Source: Companilactobacillus heilongjiangensis
Lineage (GTDB): Bacteria; Bacillota; Bacilli; Lactobacillales; Lactobacillaceae
Assembly (NCBI RefSeq): GCF_000831645.3
Contig: NZ_CP012559.1
Coordinates: 1,798,001-1,862,000 of the forward strand
Reading direction: 5' to 3'
DNA: 64,000 bases
Part shown: positions 8,000 to 14,864 of the stretch, in pieces
Numbering within the stretch: position 1 is the stretch's first letter
Layout of the letters: each line of letters opens with the position of its first letter
Position numbers and translations under genes: made by a program
The notes under the pieces: generated by a model
Seen by the model: the letters and a program-made list of their open reading frames with translations, nothing else
Told to the model about the DNA's origin: nothing
Databases searched by the model: none

Positions 8000-8857
8000 G
8001 ATTTGTGCATAATCTAATAACGGCTGTTGTAAAAGCTTTGGTTTCTTGCCGCAAACCATCTGCCAAATTGGAAGTTGGTAAATTGGCGGTTGTGGCGTAA
8101 AAACATGTTTATTTAAATAGCTTTCAACGGTCTGATTCCGTTGTTGATAAAAATTCATTTTGACCCACTGTGCTTGTGGATCATTTTTTTTACGCAATTT
8201 TTTAAGCAGATACGCGCTCATTACTTGTGATTTGATGGGATACTCTTCCGGTTGATACGAAAACAAATCTGGCAATCCACCCTTTTCAAAAATCTCTCTC
8301 TGGAAGAAAATTTTATTGAATGGACCCAAGAATTTAACGTGATGAAAGAGTGTGAAACGCTGATTTAATGAATCGAGCATTAAAATGTAATAACCAAAAT
8401 TTTCGCTATAATCAATAAACTTCAAGTGCTCTCGGCGCAATTGAACATCCAAATAGGCTTCACCTAAAATCCAAATACTGCGCAGGCCAACCTTTCGATA
8501 TCCATCCACGCGGTCGGATAAAATATTCTCATCTATTTTGGCGCACTGATACTCCACGATTAATTTTTGATTGATCAAAATATCTGGTCGTTGTTTAATT
8601 TCTGGCAAGTAATACTCGCTTTCTAATGATTCAAAATTGTATTTCTGTAATTCATCAATTATCAGCTGCTTACCTTTTCGATGAATCAAGCGTTCGTTGA
8701 TATTATTGGCTGTTTTATTCGTATGGCGAAAGTATTTTCTGGTGTCAGTTAGGATCAGTTGAACTAATTGGTCGCAGTGACAACAGTAGTAGTTTCTATT
8801 CTCGATTGCTTCTTTGGCATAAATTAGTGTTCCTTCTTCATCCAATGCTGCATACAT
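7979..8857 (-). CDS. coiA: Competence protein CoiA
   Basis: CoiA is a competence-induced protein that acts on incoming single-stranded DNA during transformation. The N-terminus has a cysteine/histidine pair cluster YCCHC (about residues 24-28). A nuclease-like core follows with KQRPDILI and KLIVEYQCAKID, matching the PD-(D/E)XK pattern, and then ILGEAYLD. About 292 residues is somewhat short for the family but complete. ATG at 8857 is preceded by AGAGGTGAT at a good distance; a GTG at 8866 is inside that ribosome site. Repeat copy 6 sits 50 bases upstream. Whether the host is transformable cannot be judged from this window. Confidence 0.85.
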   Translation of the reverse strand: MYAALDEEGTLIYAKEAIENRNYYCCHCDQLVQLILTDTRKYFRHTNKTANNINERLIHRKGKQLIIDELQKYNFESLESEYYLPEIKQRPDILINQKLIVEYQCAKIDENILSDRVDGYRKVGLRSIWILGEAYLDVQLRREHLKFIDYSENFGYYILMLDSLNQRFTLFHHVKFLGPFNKIFFQREIFEKGGLPDLFSYQPEEYPIKSQVMSAYLLKKLRKKNDPQAQWVKMNFYQQRNQTVESYLNKHVFTPQPPIYQLPIWQMVCGKKPKLLQQPLLDYAQIKKPPQP

Positions 8858-8907
8858 TTTTATCACCTCTGATAGAAATTACGCAAAAAATATATTTTTT
8901 GTTCACT

Positions 8908-9089
8908 GCCGCCTCCGGTAGCCAGAAAAATGGGCAGTCCGCTGTGAGGAACGGTTCGAGCCAAGGTCTCTCACCTCGATTTGAAGCCTTGCCATGGTTC
9001 GGCAAGTCTCCAAAGTCGTCCGTGGTGTAATTGCTAAAGCAATAACGCCACCTTCACTGCGTACTCCCCATTTTCTGGCTACCTCCGGC
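8908..9089 (-). repeat. Cloverleaf repeat, copy 6
   Basis: Near twin of copy 3 with arms GGTAGCCAGAAAAATGGG and CCCCATTTTCTGGCTACC. The middle hairpin is TTTGAAGCCTTGCC with GGCAAGTCTCCAAA. The GCCGCC end faces the coiA start. Confidence 0.85.
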
Positions 9090-9195
9090 TAATATATTTT
9101 CTGTTTCTATCAGAGGTATTTAAATATGTAGCCTATCTGGAGTAGAAAAAAATTTAATCTCTGCCAAATATTTGAAACTTAATTAAAACTCCTTA

Positions 9196-9489
9196 TCACA
9201 ACCCCAGGCCAAAGAATAAATCGTTTCCTAAATCTTTCATCGACGCTAATTCATGCCATCTTTTATATTCAATGTCATTCAATTTGACCCCTTCTGATGT
9301 TCGCAACATTCCAGCTTTGACAATATAATACTCAAAACCACCGACGAAAGCTTTACTCTCACACTTCTCCAATTCTGAAATTGTTTCTTCCACATACTGA
9401 GCAGTCTGAGTCCCACCATGATATTTATTCAATGCTTCGCTCAAACTTCTCATGGCCTTCAAAACTCTTTCTTGATCTGCTTGTTTCAT
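9196..9489 (-). CDS. Small hypothetical protein, paralogue of the next gene
   Basis: I do not recognise this 97-residue protein. It is predicted soluble and mostly helical, without signal peptide or cysteine motif. It aligns along its length with the protein encoded at 9514-9798: shared features are LNxxHGxxQTAxxV, ELxKxExxAFxG, an xxSxGxxxNxxExxxWHE stretch and DLGNxL near the end. Its leader GGTGAAGATAAT before the ATG matches the leader of the paralogue, so the pair arose by tandem duplication including the translation signals. Size, pairing and tandem layout recall bacteriocin immunity proteins, but I see no matching motif and no bacteriocin gene nearby. Confidence 0.7.
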   Translation of the reverse strand: MKQADQERVLKAMRSLSEALNKYHGGTQTAQYVEETISELEKCESKAFVGGFEYYIVKAGMLRTSEGVKLNDIEYKRWHELASMKDLGNDLFFGLGL

Positions 9490-9513
9490 ATTATCTTCAC
9501 CTTCAAACTATTT

Positions 9514-9798
9514 CTACAATCTTGCTCCCCATAGATTGTTACCTAAATCATTGAATGACCGAACTTCATGCCACAACTTCTTTTCAACTTCATTAAATTC
9601 AATGCCATCGGATAATTTAACTACTGGCACTCGATTTAAAAAATATTGCAACGAACCAGTAAAAGCCATGCCTTCACTTTTCTGTAGCTCTACTAAACTT
9701 TCACTGACAAACCGAGCTGTCTGCGAATTGCCATGAACCCGATTCAATTCTTGACTAAATTTCTGCATTGCTTCAATAACTTGAGTTTTTTCTACCAT
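9514..9798 (-). CDS. Small hypothetical protein, paralogue of the previous gene
   Basis: This 94-residue protein, starting MVEKTQVIEAM, is the upstream member of the tandem pair. ATG at 9798 is preceded by AGGTGGTGAGGATAAT; a longer frame to 9885 lacks a ribosome site and is not chosen. Conserved positions with the partner include HGNSQTARFV, LVELQKSEGMAFTG, WHEV and NDLGNNLW. It is 24 bases from the next gene, so the two are one transcript. No function can be assigned from the sequence. Confidence 0.68.
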   Translation of the reverse strand: MVEKTQVIEAMQKFSQELNRVHGNSQTARFVSESLVELQKSEGMAFTGSLQYFLNRVPVVKLSDGIEFNEVEKKLWHEVRSFNDLGNNLWGARL

Positions 9799-9947
9799 AT
9801 TATCCTCACCACCTAAAATAATTGTAGCAAAAGTTGTATGCGGTTTCACACATTTGACAAGATGCCATCTAGCGACTTTAGGCATTAAATATACTGATCA
9901 AAAACAATTATGGTAAACTTTAGAAAATGTCGACTGAAGGTGTCAGT

Positions 9948-10277
9948 ATGATAAATCTAATTGGACTTTGCTTAGCGATATTATTTATCGTCTTAATGGG
10001 TGTCGTGTCTATTCTAAACATCCCTAGTTATCGAAAAAAAAACAATCTAATGAAATTTTCAGGATTTTTAAATATCTTGAGTTTAGTAATTCTATTAATC
10101 ACAATCATTATATTCAGAAGTAAAATCTATCCAGTGACGGCTATTTTACTTCCAATAATTTGGTCAGCAGCACTGGTTCATGGTTTTGCTCAAAAGAAAA
10201 TTAATTGGTCACATCATTTGATAAGAACTGTTATTATCGTAATTTTATTAGTAACGATGTTAGGACCTTGGAGTTAA
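9948..10277 (+). CDS. Small membrane protein, four predicted helices
   Basis: Unrecognised protein of about 109 residues. Hydrophobic segments at roughly residues 2-20, 32-51, 57-74 and 85-104 suggest four membrane helices with short polar turns (SYRKKNNLMK, QKKINWSHH). ATG at 9948 is preferred to the upstream ATG at 9927 because GAAGG lies seven bases before it. It is divergent from the paralogue pair at 9196-9798 and is followed by a hairpin at 10282-10315. No family assigned. Confidence 0.6.
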   Translation: MINLIGLCLAILFIVLMGVVSILNIPSYRKKNNLMKFSGFLNILSLVILLITIIIFRSKIYPVTAILLPIIWSAALVHGFAQKKINWSHHLIRTVIIVILLVTMLGPWS

Positions 10278-10281
10278 AATA

Positions 10282-10315
10282 AGCTCACACGAATATTAAC
10301 TTATTCCTGTGAGCT
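10282..10315. terminator. Hairpin after the small membrane protein gene
   Basis: AGCTCACA pairs with TGTGAGCT around an 18-base loop, five bases after the stop. The T-rich tail is weak (ATTTAGTT), so termination is likely but not certain. Confidence 0.55.
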
Positions 10316-10389
10316 ATTTAGTTACAATTATAAAAAACATTTCATAAAGTCTTACTAAAACGAAAACCTATTTAGTGGTTCTTCTAGAT

Positions 10390-10653
10390 TCAATAATGAA
10401 AGCGGCACTGAATAATAATTATTGAATCTCTGGAAACAGCATATACAATTCTGTCACTTTTATTAATTCTTCTTAACCAATAATTATCCATACTATACTT
10501 CAACGGCTCAGGCTTTCCGATTCCCGTAAACGGATGTCTAATAATGTCGTCAATCAATTTATTCAAAACCTTAAGTGTTTTTCGATCCTGTCCTTGCCAA
10601 TACTGATAATCAGCTAGACCTTTCAAAGAAAAACTTACTCGATTAATTTTCAT
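10390..10653 (-). CDS. yoeB: Toxin YoeB (Txe) of a type II toxin-antitoxin pair
   Basis: YoeB is a ribosome-dependent mRNA endonuclease of the RelE fold, held inactive by YefM. The 87-residue protein has GLADYQYWQGQDRKTLKVLNKL at the start, HPFTGIGKPEPLK, WLRRINKSDRIVYAV and an ending CRFHY; the family's catalytic residues include the Glu in KPEPLK, the Arg in DRIVY and the terminal His-Tyr, all present here. It overlaps the end of yefM by 11 bases, the usual antitoxin-first arrangement. The toxin looks intact. Confidence 0.93.
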   Translation of the reverse strand: MKINRVSFSLKGLADYQYWQGQDRKTLKVLNKLIDDIIRHPFTGIGKPEPLKYSMDNYWLRRINKSDRIVYAVSRDSIIIIQCRFHY

Positions 10654-10924
10654 GAGACATTTTATCCCACTCTTCTTTAGAAAGAGTCTTTATATGTCCT
10701 TCTTTTACCTGCTTTATTGATTCATCTAATTCTTTTCTATTTGCTTCAGTTCCTAATAAATATAGTGTCTCTTTCCAAGAATCAAATTCTTTTTCAGACA
10801 TAAGAACGACATTTCTATTTTGTGGTTTAGTAATAATAACATGATCATCATAATCAACCACATCATCTGTTATTTTTTTTAAATTTTTTCTAATTTCTGA
10901 AATACTAACTGCAGTAGTTGCCAT
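10643..10924 (-). CDS. yefM: Antitoxin YefM
   Basis: A Phd/YefM-family antitoxin that binds YoeB and represses its own promoter. The 93-residue protein begins with a DNA-binding part, SISEIRKNLKKITDDVVDYDDHVIITKPQNRNVVLMSEKEFDSW, the family hallmark, and ends in an acidic and basic tail that would wrap the toxin. GAAAGGAGA before the ATG is a strong ribosome site. The palindromic TGTACA operator lies about 50 bases upstream. Confidence 0.93.
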   Translation of the reverse strand: MATTAVSISEIRKNLKKITDDVVDYDDHVIITKPQNRNVVLMSEKEFDSWKETLYLLGTEANRKELDESIKQVKEGHIKTLSKEEWDKMSHEN

Positions 10925-10951
10925 CTTATTCTCCTTTCAAAGAACAAATTT

Positions 10952-10986
10952 ATTATATCATGACGTTTTAATTATTGTACAATAAT
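10952..10986 (-). promoter_or_regulatory. yefM-yoeB promoter and palindromic operator
   Basis: On the minus strand TATAAT (10952-10957) is a good -10 box. A perfect 16-base palindrome ATTATTGTACAATAAT at 10971-10986 lies over the -35 position. Its TGTACA core is the core described for the E. coli YefM-YoeB operator. A partial second core AGTACA is at about 11019-11024. Confidence 0.65.
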
Positions 10987-11070
10987 ACGTACCAATTTTC
11001 TTATTCATTACAATAATTAGTACATTTATAATTATATATTTTATAAACAAATACTGAAGCATACTTCAAT

Positions 11071-11105
11071 AAAACAAAAAAGACCAACCTCAAATAGGTT
11101 GATCT
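11071..11105 (-). terminator. Terminator of mecA
   Basis: AGATCAACCT pairs with AGGTTGGTCT (one mismatch) followed by TTTTTGTTTT on the minus strand, three bases past the mecA stop. Confidence 0.85.
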
Positions 11106-11107
11106 GC

Positions 11108-11779
11108 TTAATTTCCAAAATAATATCTAGTCAATTCCAAAGCCGTCTTCGTCATAACTTTCTTACCATACTCTGATAAGACAGCCGCTGTAACTTTAGT
11201 CTTGAAACTATACTCGCTTAGCAATGCCAAAACATCGCTGTAAGTCATTTCATGCATTTCATCTGTGAACAGAATCAATTGCAAATAATACTTATCTTTG
11301 TATTCCCAAAGGTTTGAGATACCACTTTCCAAGTGTAACAAATTAGCCAATTGGACATAATCTTCAAAGTCTTTAAATTCAACAATAACTGTCTTAGTTG
11401 GTGTATCGGGGTCATTCAAATATGGAGCAGTATCGCTGTCATATTCTTCAGTACCAATCTTCTCATCGTCCAGACTATTATCGTCATTATCGGTTGAATC
11501 TTGTAGCCCATTTAATGGCAATGAACCTGTGCCGTCGGAATCATCACTCTTGCTAATTAACAGCTCCAAGCCAGCCTTGTTAGGCATAATTTGGAAAGTA
11601 ACGGGTTCATTATTCGTAAAAGCGTGATCCTTATCAACTTCATCCAAAATACTGTAGAAGAACGTTTCTATTTGTTTTTTATTGCCAAGCAAATCCAAAA
11701 CAGTCACTCCACGTTCTTGTAAATCCTCTGTACTAAGAATGACTCTGATCGTGTTCTCATTAAGTCGATCCATTTCCAT
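11108..11779 (-). CDS. mecA: ClpCP adaptor protein MecA
   Basis: MecA brings substrates such as ComK, and in some species Spx, to the ClpC protease. The N-terminal domain MEMDRLNENTIRVILSTEDL (residues 1-20) matches the substrate-binding region; an acidic linker rich in Asp and Ser runs at about 85-125, and the C-terminal ClpC-binding domain begins near TVIVEFKDFEDYV. At 223 residues the length is normal. Three ATG codons lie close together at 11782, 11779 and 11773; 11779 is chosen because it gives the family's MEM-R start six bases after GAGGTG. In Bacillus mecA lies between spx and coiA, as it does here with extra genes inserted. Confidence 0.93.
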   Translation of the reverse strand: MEMDRLNENTIRVILSTEDLQERGVTVLDLLGNKKQIETFFYSILDEVDKDHAFTNNEPVTFQIMPNKAGLELLISKSDDSDGTGSLPLNGLQDSTDNDDNSLDDEKIGTEEYDSDTAPYLNDPDTPTKTVIVEFKDFEDYVQLANLLHLESGISNLWEYKDKYYLQLILFTDEMHEMTYSDVLALLSEYSFKTKVTAAVLSEYGKKVMTKTALELTRYYFGN

Positions 11780-11915
11780 CATAGTCACCTCAATTCTGTA
11801 TCTACATTTTAACAGTCTCAAAAACTATTTCAACTATCTCATATCGATATTAAAAGTCATTCGAACAATATACTAAATGTCGGAAAGTTAGTCAAAGAAA
11901 ACGACCTTTTTAAAG

Positions 11916-12075
11916 GCTATTTGTCGTGTTTAACTTGAGAGTTGTTGATTAGCACCAGTTTCTGGCATATCGTTTATTAGCTATCTTCAACGAGGTTCTA
12001 TAATCTGCATCCCCAAACAGGATACTTTCACCAATATTAATAGCACTCGAGTAAATTTAAGTATCGGTAGCGGAC
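11916..12075 (-). pseudogene. Remnant of a third BspA/WxL protein gene (C-terminal end)
   Basis: Translated on the minus strand in one frame, this stretch reads DT*IYSSAINIG ... RYARNWC*STTLKLNTTNS. The intact neighbours end in DTKIYSGDIANG ... RYAENGHYSTTLKWTLTNS. The match is collinear but carries in-frame stops and substitutions. It lies directly downstream of the gene at 12134, so the locus once held at least three tandem copies. Confidence 0.7.
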
Positions 12076-12086
12076 GGAATTGATTC

Positions 12087-12116
12087 AAAAAAAGACACCT
12101 CAATTGAGAGATGTCT
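12087..12116 (-). terminator. Terminator of the first BspA/WxL gene
   Basis: On the minus strand AGACATCTC pairs with GAGGTGTCT (with a wobble) and is followed by seven T. It separates the intact gene from the remnant. Confidence 0.82.
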
Positions 12117-12133
12117 CGATTCATATCATTCAT

Positions 12134-14617
12134 CTATAAACTATTTGTCAAAGTCCATTTAAGTGTGGTTGAATAGTGACCATTTTCCGCATATCGATCA
12201 TGATTCATATCCAAAAGAATTCCGTGGTCATCGTCCCATGATATTGTATTGGGGCCATTAGCGATATCACCTGAGTAAATTTTCGTATCGGCAGATGACA
12301 AAACATTTTCATTATTATATTTATCCTTAAAAACTAAAACATCGTTGAGTGTTTTAGTCTTATCCGTCTCGTCAGTCAACGGCGCATCCATTGATACATA
12401 TAAGTCAGACGGCACAGCATCGGTTGGATATGTGCTATTAGTAACATTTATCGCGAAGTCATTCTTACGTCGGACAAGGCCAGAGGCATTCGAAGTAGTC
12501 CCAAAATCAATGTCAGGAACGGTCATCTTCATATCGCCCTTTGTTTGTTGCTGCCAGACATAAGTCGTTACAGGATTACCAACAGTAGAAAACTTATCCA
12601 TAATATCCTGTGCGGAAACTAAATCACCTAATGGTTCATGATCAGTTCCACCATCGGCTGTATCGACCACTTGCCACTTGTCACTGATTGCTGAATAAGT
12701 TTTGTCGGTTGAATCGTCTTTAATGGCGGTACCTGGTACGGGCGTTGGAACAGAAGCCGTTTGCTCCAAAGCTGGACCATTTAAATTAGTCAAAACAGAT
12801 TTAGGACCTAATGTTAATTTCCATAGATTGGTATCATTTTTCAACATTGCCTGTACGTCGGTCGCATTAGTAGTATCAAAATTAGAGATATCAAGTGTCT
12901 CCAAATTAGACATGGCATCAAACATTGCATAAAATGTATCCACATTGGAAGTGTCCCAAGTTGAAACATCCAAGGTCTTAACACCCGTCCCCCAGAACAT
13001 TCCACGCATAGTCGTTGCACTTGAAACATCCCAATTGCTTACTGGTAAATTCTCAAAACTTGGGGACAGATAAAAGGTGTATGAAAAGTCAGTAACGTTT
13101 GAAACGTCCCATTTACCGACTGGAATATATTTCAAATTATTATCCTTAGAAAAAACATATGTGAGACTAGTAACTTTTGAAACATCCCAATCTGCAATAT
13201 TCAATTGACTGATATCACTGATATTGGAATTGTAAAATAAATTATTAATACGATTCACTGAGCTGGTATCAAAATTTCCTTTCACTTCCTGTAACTTACT
13301 CGTATTCCCAAACATATAATTTATATCGGTTACTTTACTAGTATTAAAATTGTTTAAATCAAGATTTACAAAGCCTGTACTTTGAAACATATAAGCCATA
13401 TTGGTAACTTCACTCGTATCAAATAAAGACAATCCTTTCAGATTGTTTTCATTTAACTTTGAGCACCCACTAAACATATTTTGCATGGTTTCAACATTAC
13501 CCGTATTCCAATTTGTTAAATCCAAAGATTCAAGTTTACTGCAGCCGGAAAACACGCCTAACATAGACACTACATTACTAGTATCCCAATTGCTTAAATA
13601 CGGTAAAGTTATTAAACTACTATCCATCTGAAACATACTACTGATATTTGTAAGATGTGTCATATCAATCGAGTCTATGCCAATAACTTCCGTTAATGAT
13701 TTACAACCGGAAAACATACTACCAGTATCTTCCAAACTATTTGTTTTCCAATTTGAAATATCAATACTCTTAATATTCGAATTCTGACTAAACATAAAAG
13801 GCATCTTCACAACTTTGGAAACATCCCAATTTCTAACCTGCGATAAGTCTTCCATTTGAACTCCAGAAAAAGCTGAACTCATTTCAATAACTTTGGACGT
13901 ATCCCAATTCTCTATTCCGGTTATATTCAACTTTTTATCACCAGAAAAAATTGAGACCATCCTTGTAACATTTGAAGTATCCCAATTTTCTAACCCTTGA
14001 ATTGACTGTAAGGAGCTATCACTAGAAAACAATGACTCGATATTAGTCGCATGTGAAATATTCCACGTCTCTAATCCTGTAAGGGAAGTCAAACTGGGAT
14101 CTAAATAGAACATGCTGGACAAAGTGCTTGCGTATTGAACATTTAGGTTCTTAACATCAATACTAGTAACATTCGGTAAGAAGCTAAATAGATATGACGA
14201 ATTATTATAGGCCAGTACTTTTTCTCCCACGTAAACACTAGTTATCTGGTTACGAAAATTGTACCAAGGCATATCAGGAATCGAATTATTTAATTGAACC
14301 TGACCCAATAATGCTGATTTGTCATCAGGTACACTTATACTCAACCTTCCACCTGCATCAATGACCCAATTACAACTGCCAAAAGTTCCACTAGCAATAT
14401 CAGTCGGATCGGCAGCAGTAGTGGCAGCCAAAGGCATAATTGTACTAGTAGAATTATTATCATCAGTCGCAATTTTATTTTGGCTAACTACATCTTGAAT
14501 ATCATTTGTATCTGCATGAACAACCTGCATTGAAAATAACGGCAATAGTGCACTACAAAGAAAGATAATCAATCTCAAAGTATACTTATGTTTATATATC
14601 AAATTCATCCTTGTCAT
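12134..14617 (-). CDS. Secreted BspA-type leucine-rich-repeat protein with WxL-like C-terminus
   Basis: A large exported surface protein of about 827 residues. After a basic N-terminus comes a signal peptide (LRLIIFLCSALLPLFSMQVVHA). Residues about 120-600 hold many copies of the BspA/DUF285 repeat, of the form WDTSNVTxMxxMFxxCxxL. The C-terminal part has VPDIDFGTTSNASG and ends LKWTLTNSL, matching the IDFG and final WxL motifs of WxL domains, which bind peptidoglycan non-covalently. No LPXTG signal is present. ATG at 14617 follows AAAGGCGG; the longer frame to 14701 has no such site. A role in adhesion or wall-associated complexes is usual for this class. It is a close paralogue of the next gene. 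Confidence 0.85.
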   Translation of the reverse strand: MTRMNLIYKHKYTLRLIIFLCSALLPLFSMQVVHADTNDIQDVVSQNKIATDDNNSTSTIMPLAATTAADPTDIASGTFGSCNWVIDAGGRLSISVPDDKSALLGQVQLNNSIPDMPWYNFRNQITSVYVGEKVLAYNNSSYLFSFLPNVTSIDVKNLNVQYASTLSSMFYLDPSLTSLTGLETWNISHATNIESLFSSDSSLQSIQGLENWDTSNVTRMVSIFSGDKKLNITGIENWDTSKVIEMSSAFSGVQMEDLSQVRNWDVSKVVKMPFMFSQNSNIKSIDISNWKTNSLEDTGSMFSGCKSLTEVIGIDSIDMTHLTNISSMFQMDSSLITLPYLSNWDTSNVVSMLGVFSGCSKLESLDLTNWNTGNVETMQNMFSGCSKLNENNLKGLSLFDTSEVTNMAYMFQSTGFVNLDLNNFNTSKVTDINYMFGNTSKLQEVKGNFDTSSVNRINNLFYNSNISDISQLNIADWDVSKVTSLTYVFSKDNNLKYIPVGKWDVSNVTDFSYTFYLSPSFENLPVSNWDVSSATTMRGMFWGTGVKTLDVSTWDTSNVDTFYAMFDAMSNLETLDISNFDTTNATDVQAMLKNDTNLWKLTLGPKSVLTNLNGPALEQTASVPTPVPGTAIKDDSTDKTYSAISDKWQVVDTADGGTDHEPLGDLVSAQDIMDKFSTVGNPVTTYVWQQQTKGDMKMTVPDIDFGTTSNASGLVRRKNDFAINVTNSTYPTDAVPSDLYVSMDAPLTDETDKTKTLNDVLVFKDKYNNENVLSSADTKIYSGDIANGPNTISWDDDHGILLDMNHDRYAENGHYSTTLKWTLTNSL

Positions 14618-14737
14618 GATATTATCCGCCTTTGATAATTTCTTAACTAAGTGAATTTTATCAATATATTCATAATGTAATTTTTCAATATGTATAAACA
14701 CATTTTTCTTAATATGAATACTGTTATAACGGGCTTT

Positions 14738-14774
14738 AGATAATACTCACCGTGAAAAAATCTGTGTATTATCT
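14738..14774. promoter_or_regulatory. Inverted repeat upstream of the first BspA/WxL gene
   Basis: AGATAATAC and GTATTATCT are perfect 9-base complements 19 bases apart. The surrounding sequence (AATATGAAT, then TTTAGATAATACTCA) is conserved at the same place upstream of the paralogue (17474-17502). It is a candidate shared operator or regulatory stem. Confidence 0.45.
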
Positions 14775-14818
14775 CGTAAAATCTGATGAAATTTGGTCGA
14801 AAAATTGGTAAAGAAAAA

Positions 14819-14842
14819 CCACTATACGTGATGTATAGTAGC
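14819..14842. terminator. Terminator of the second BspA/WxL gene
   Basis: ACTATAC pairs with GTATAGT around GTGAT, with T-rich tracts on both sides (minus strand GGTTTTTC). It is 23 bases past the stop at 14865. Confidence 0.65.
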
Positions 14843-14864
14843 TTTATTTTTTGTTAATAACATA

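Noticed and set aside
14702-14864. Possible small gene between the two BspA/WxL genes
   Set aside because: No start with ribosome site; the conserved sequence matches the upstream region of the paralogue and is regulatory.
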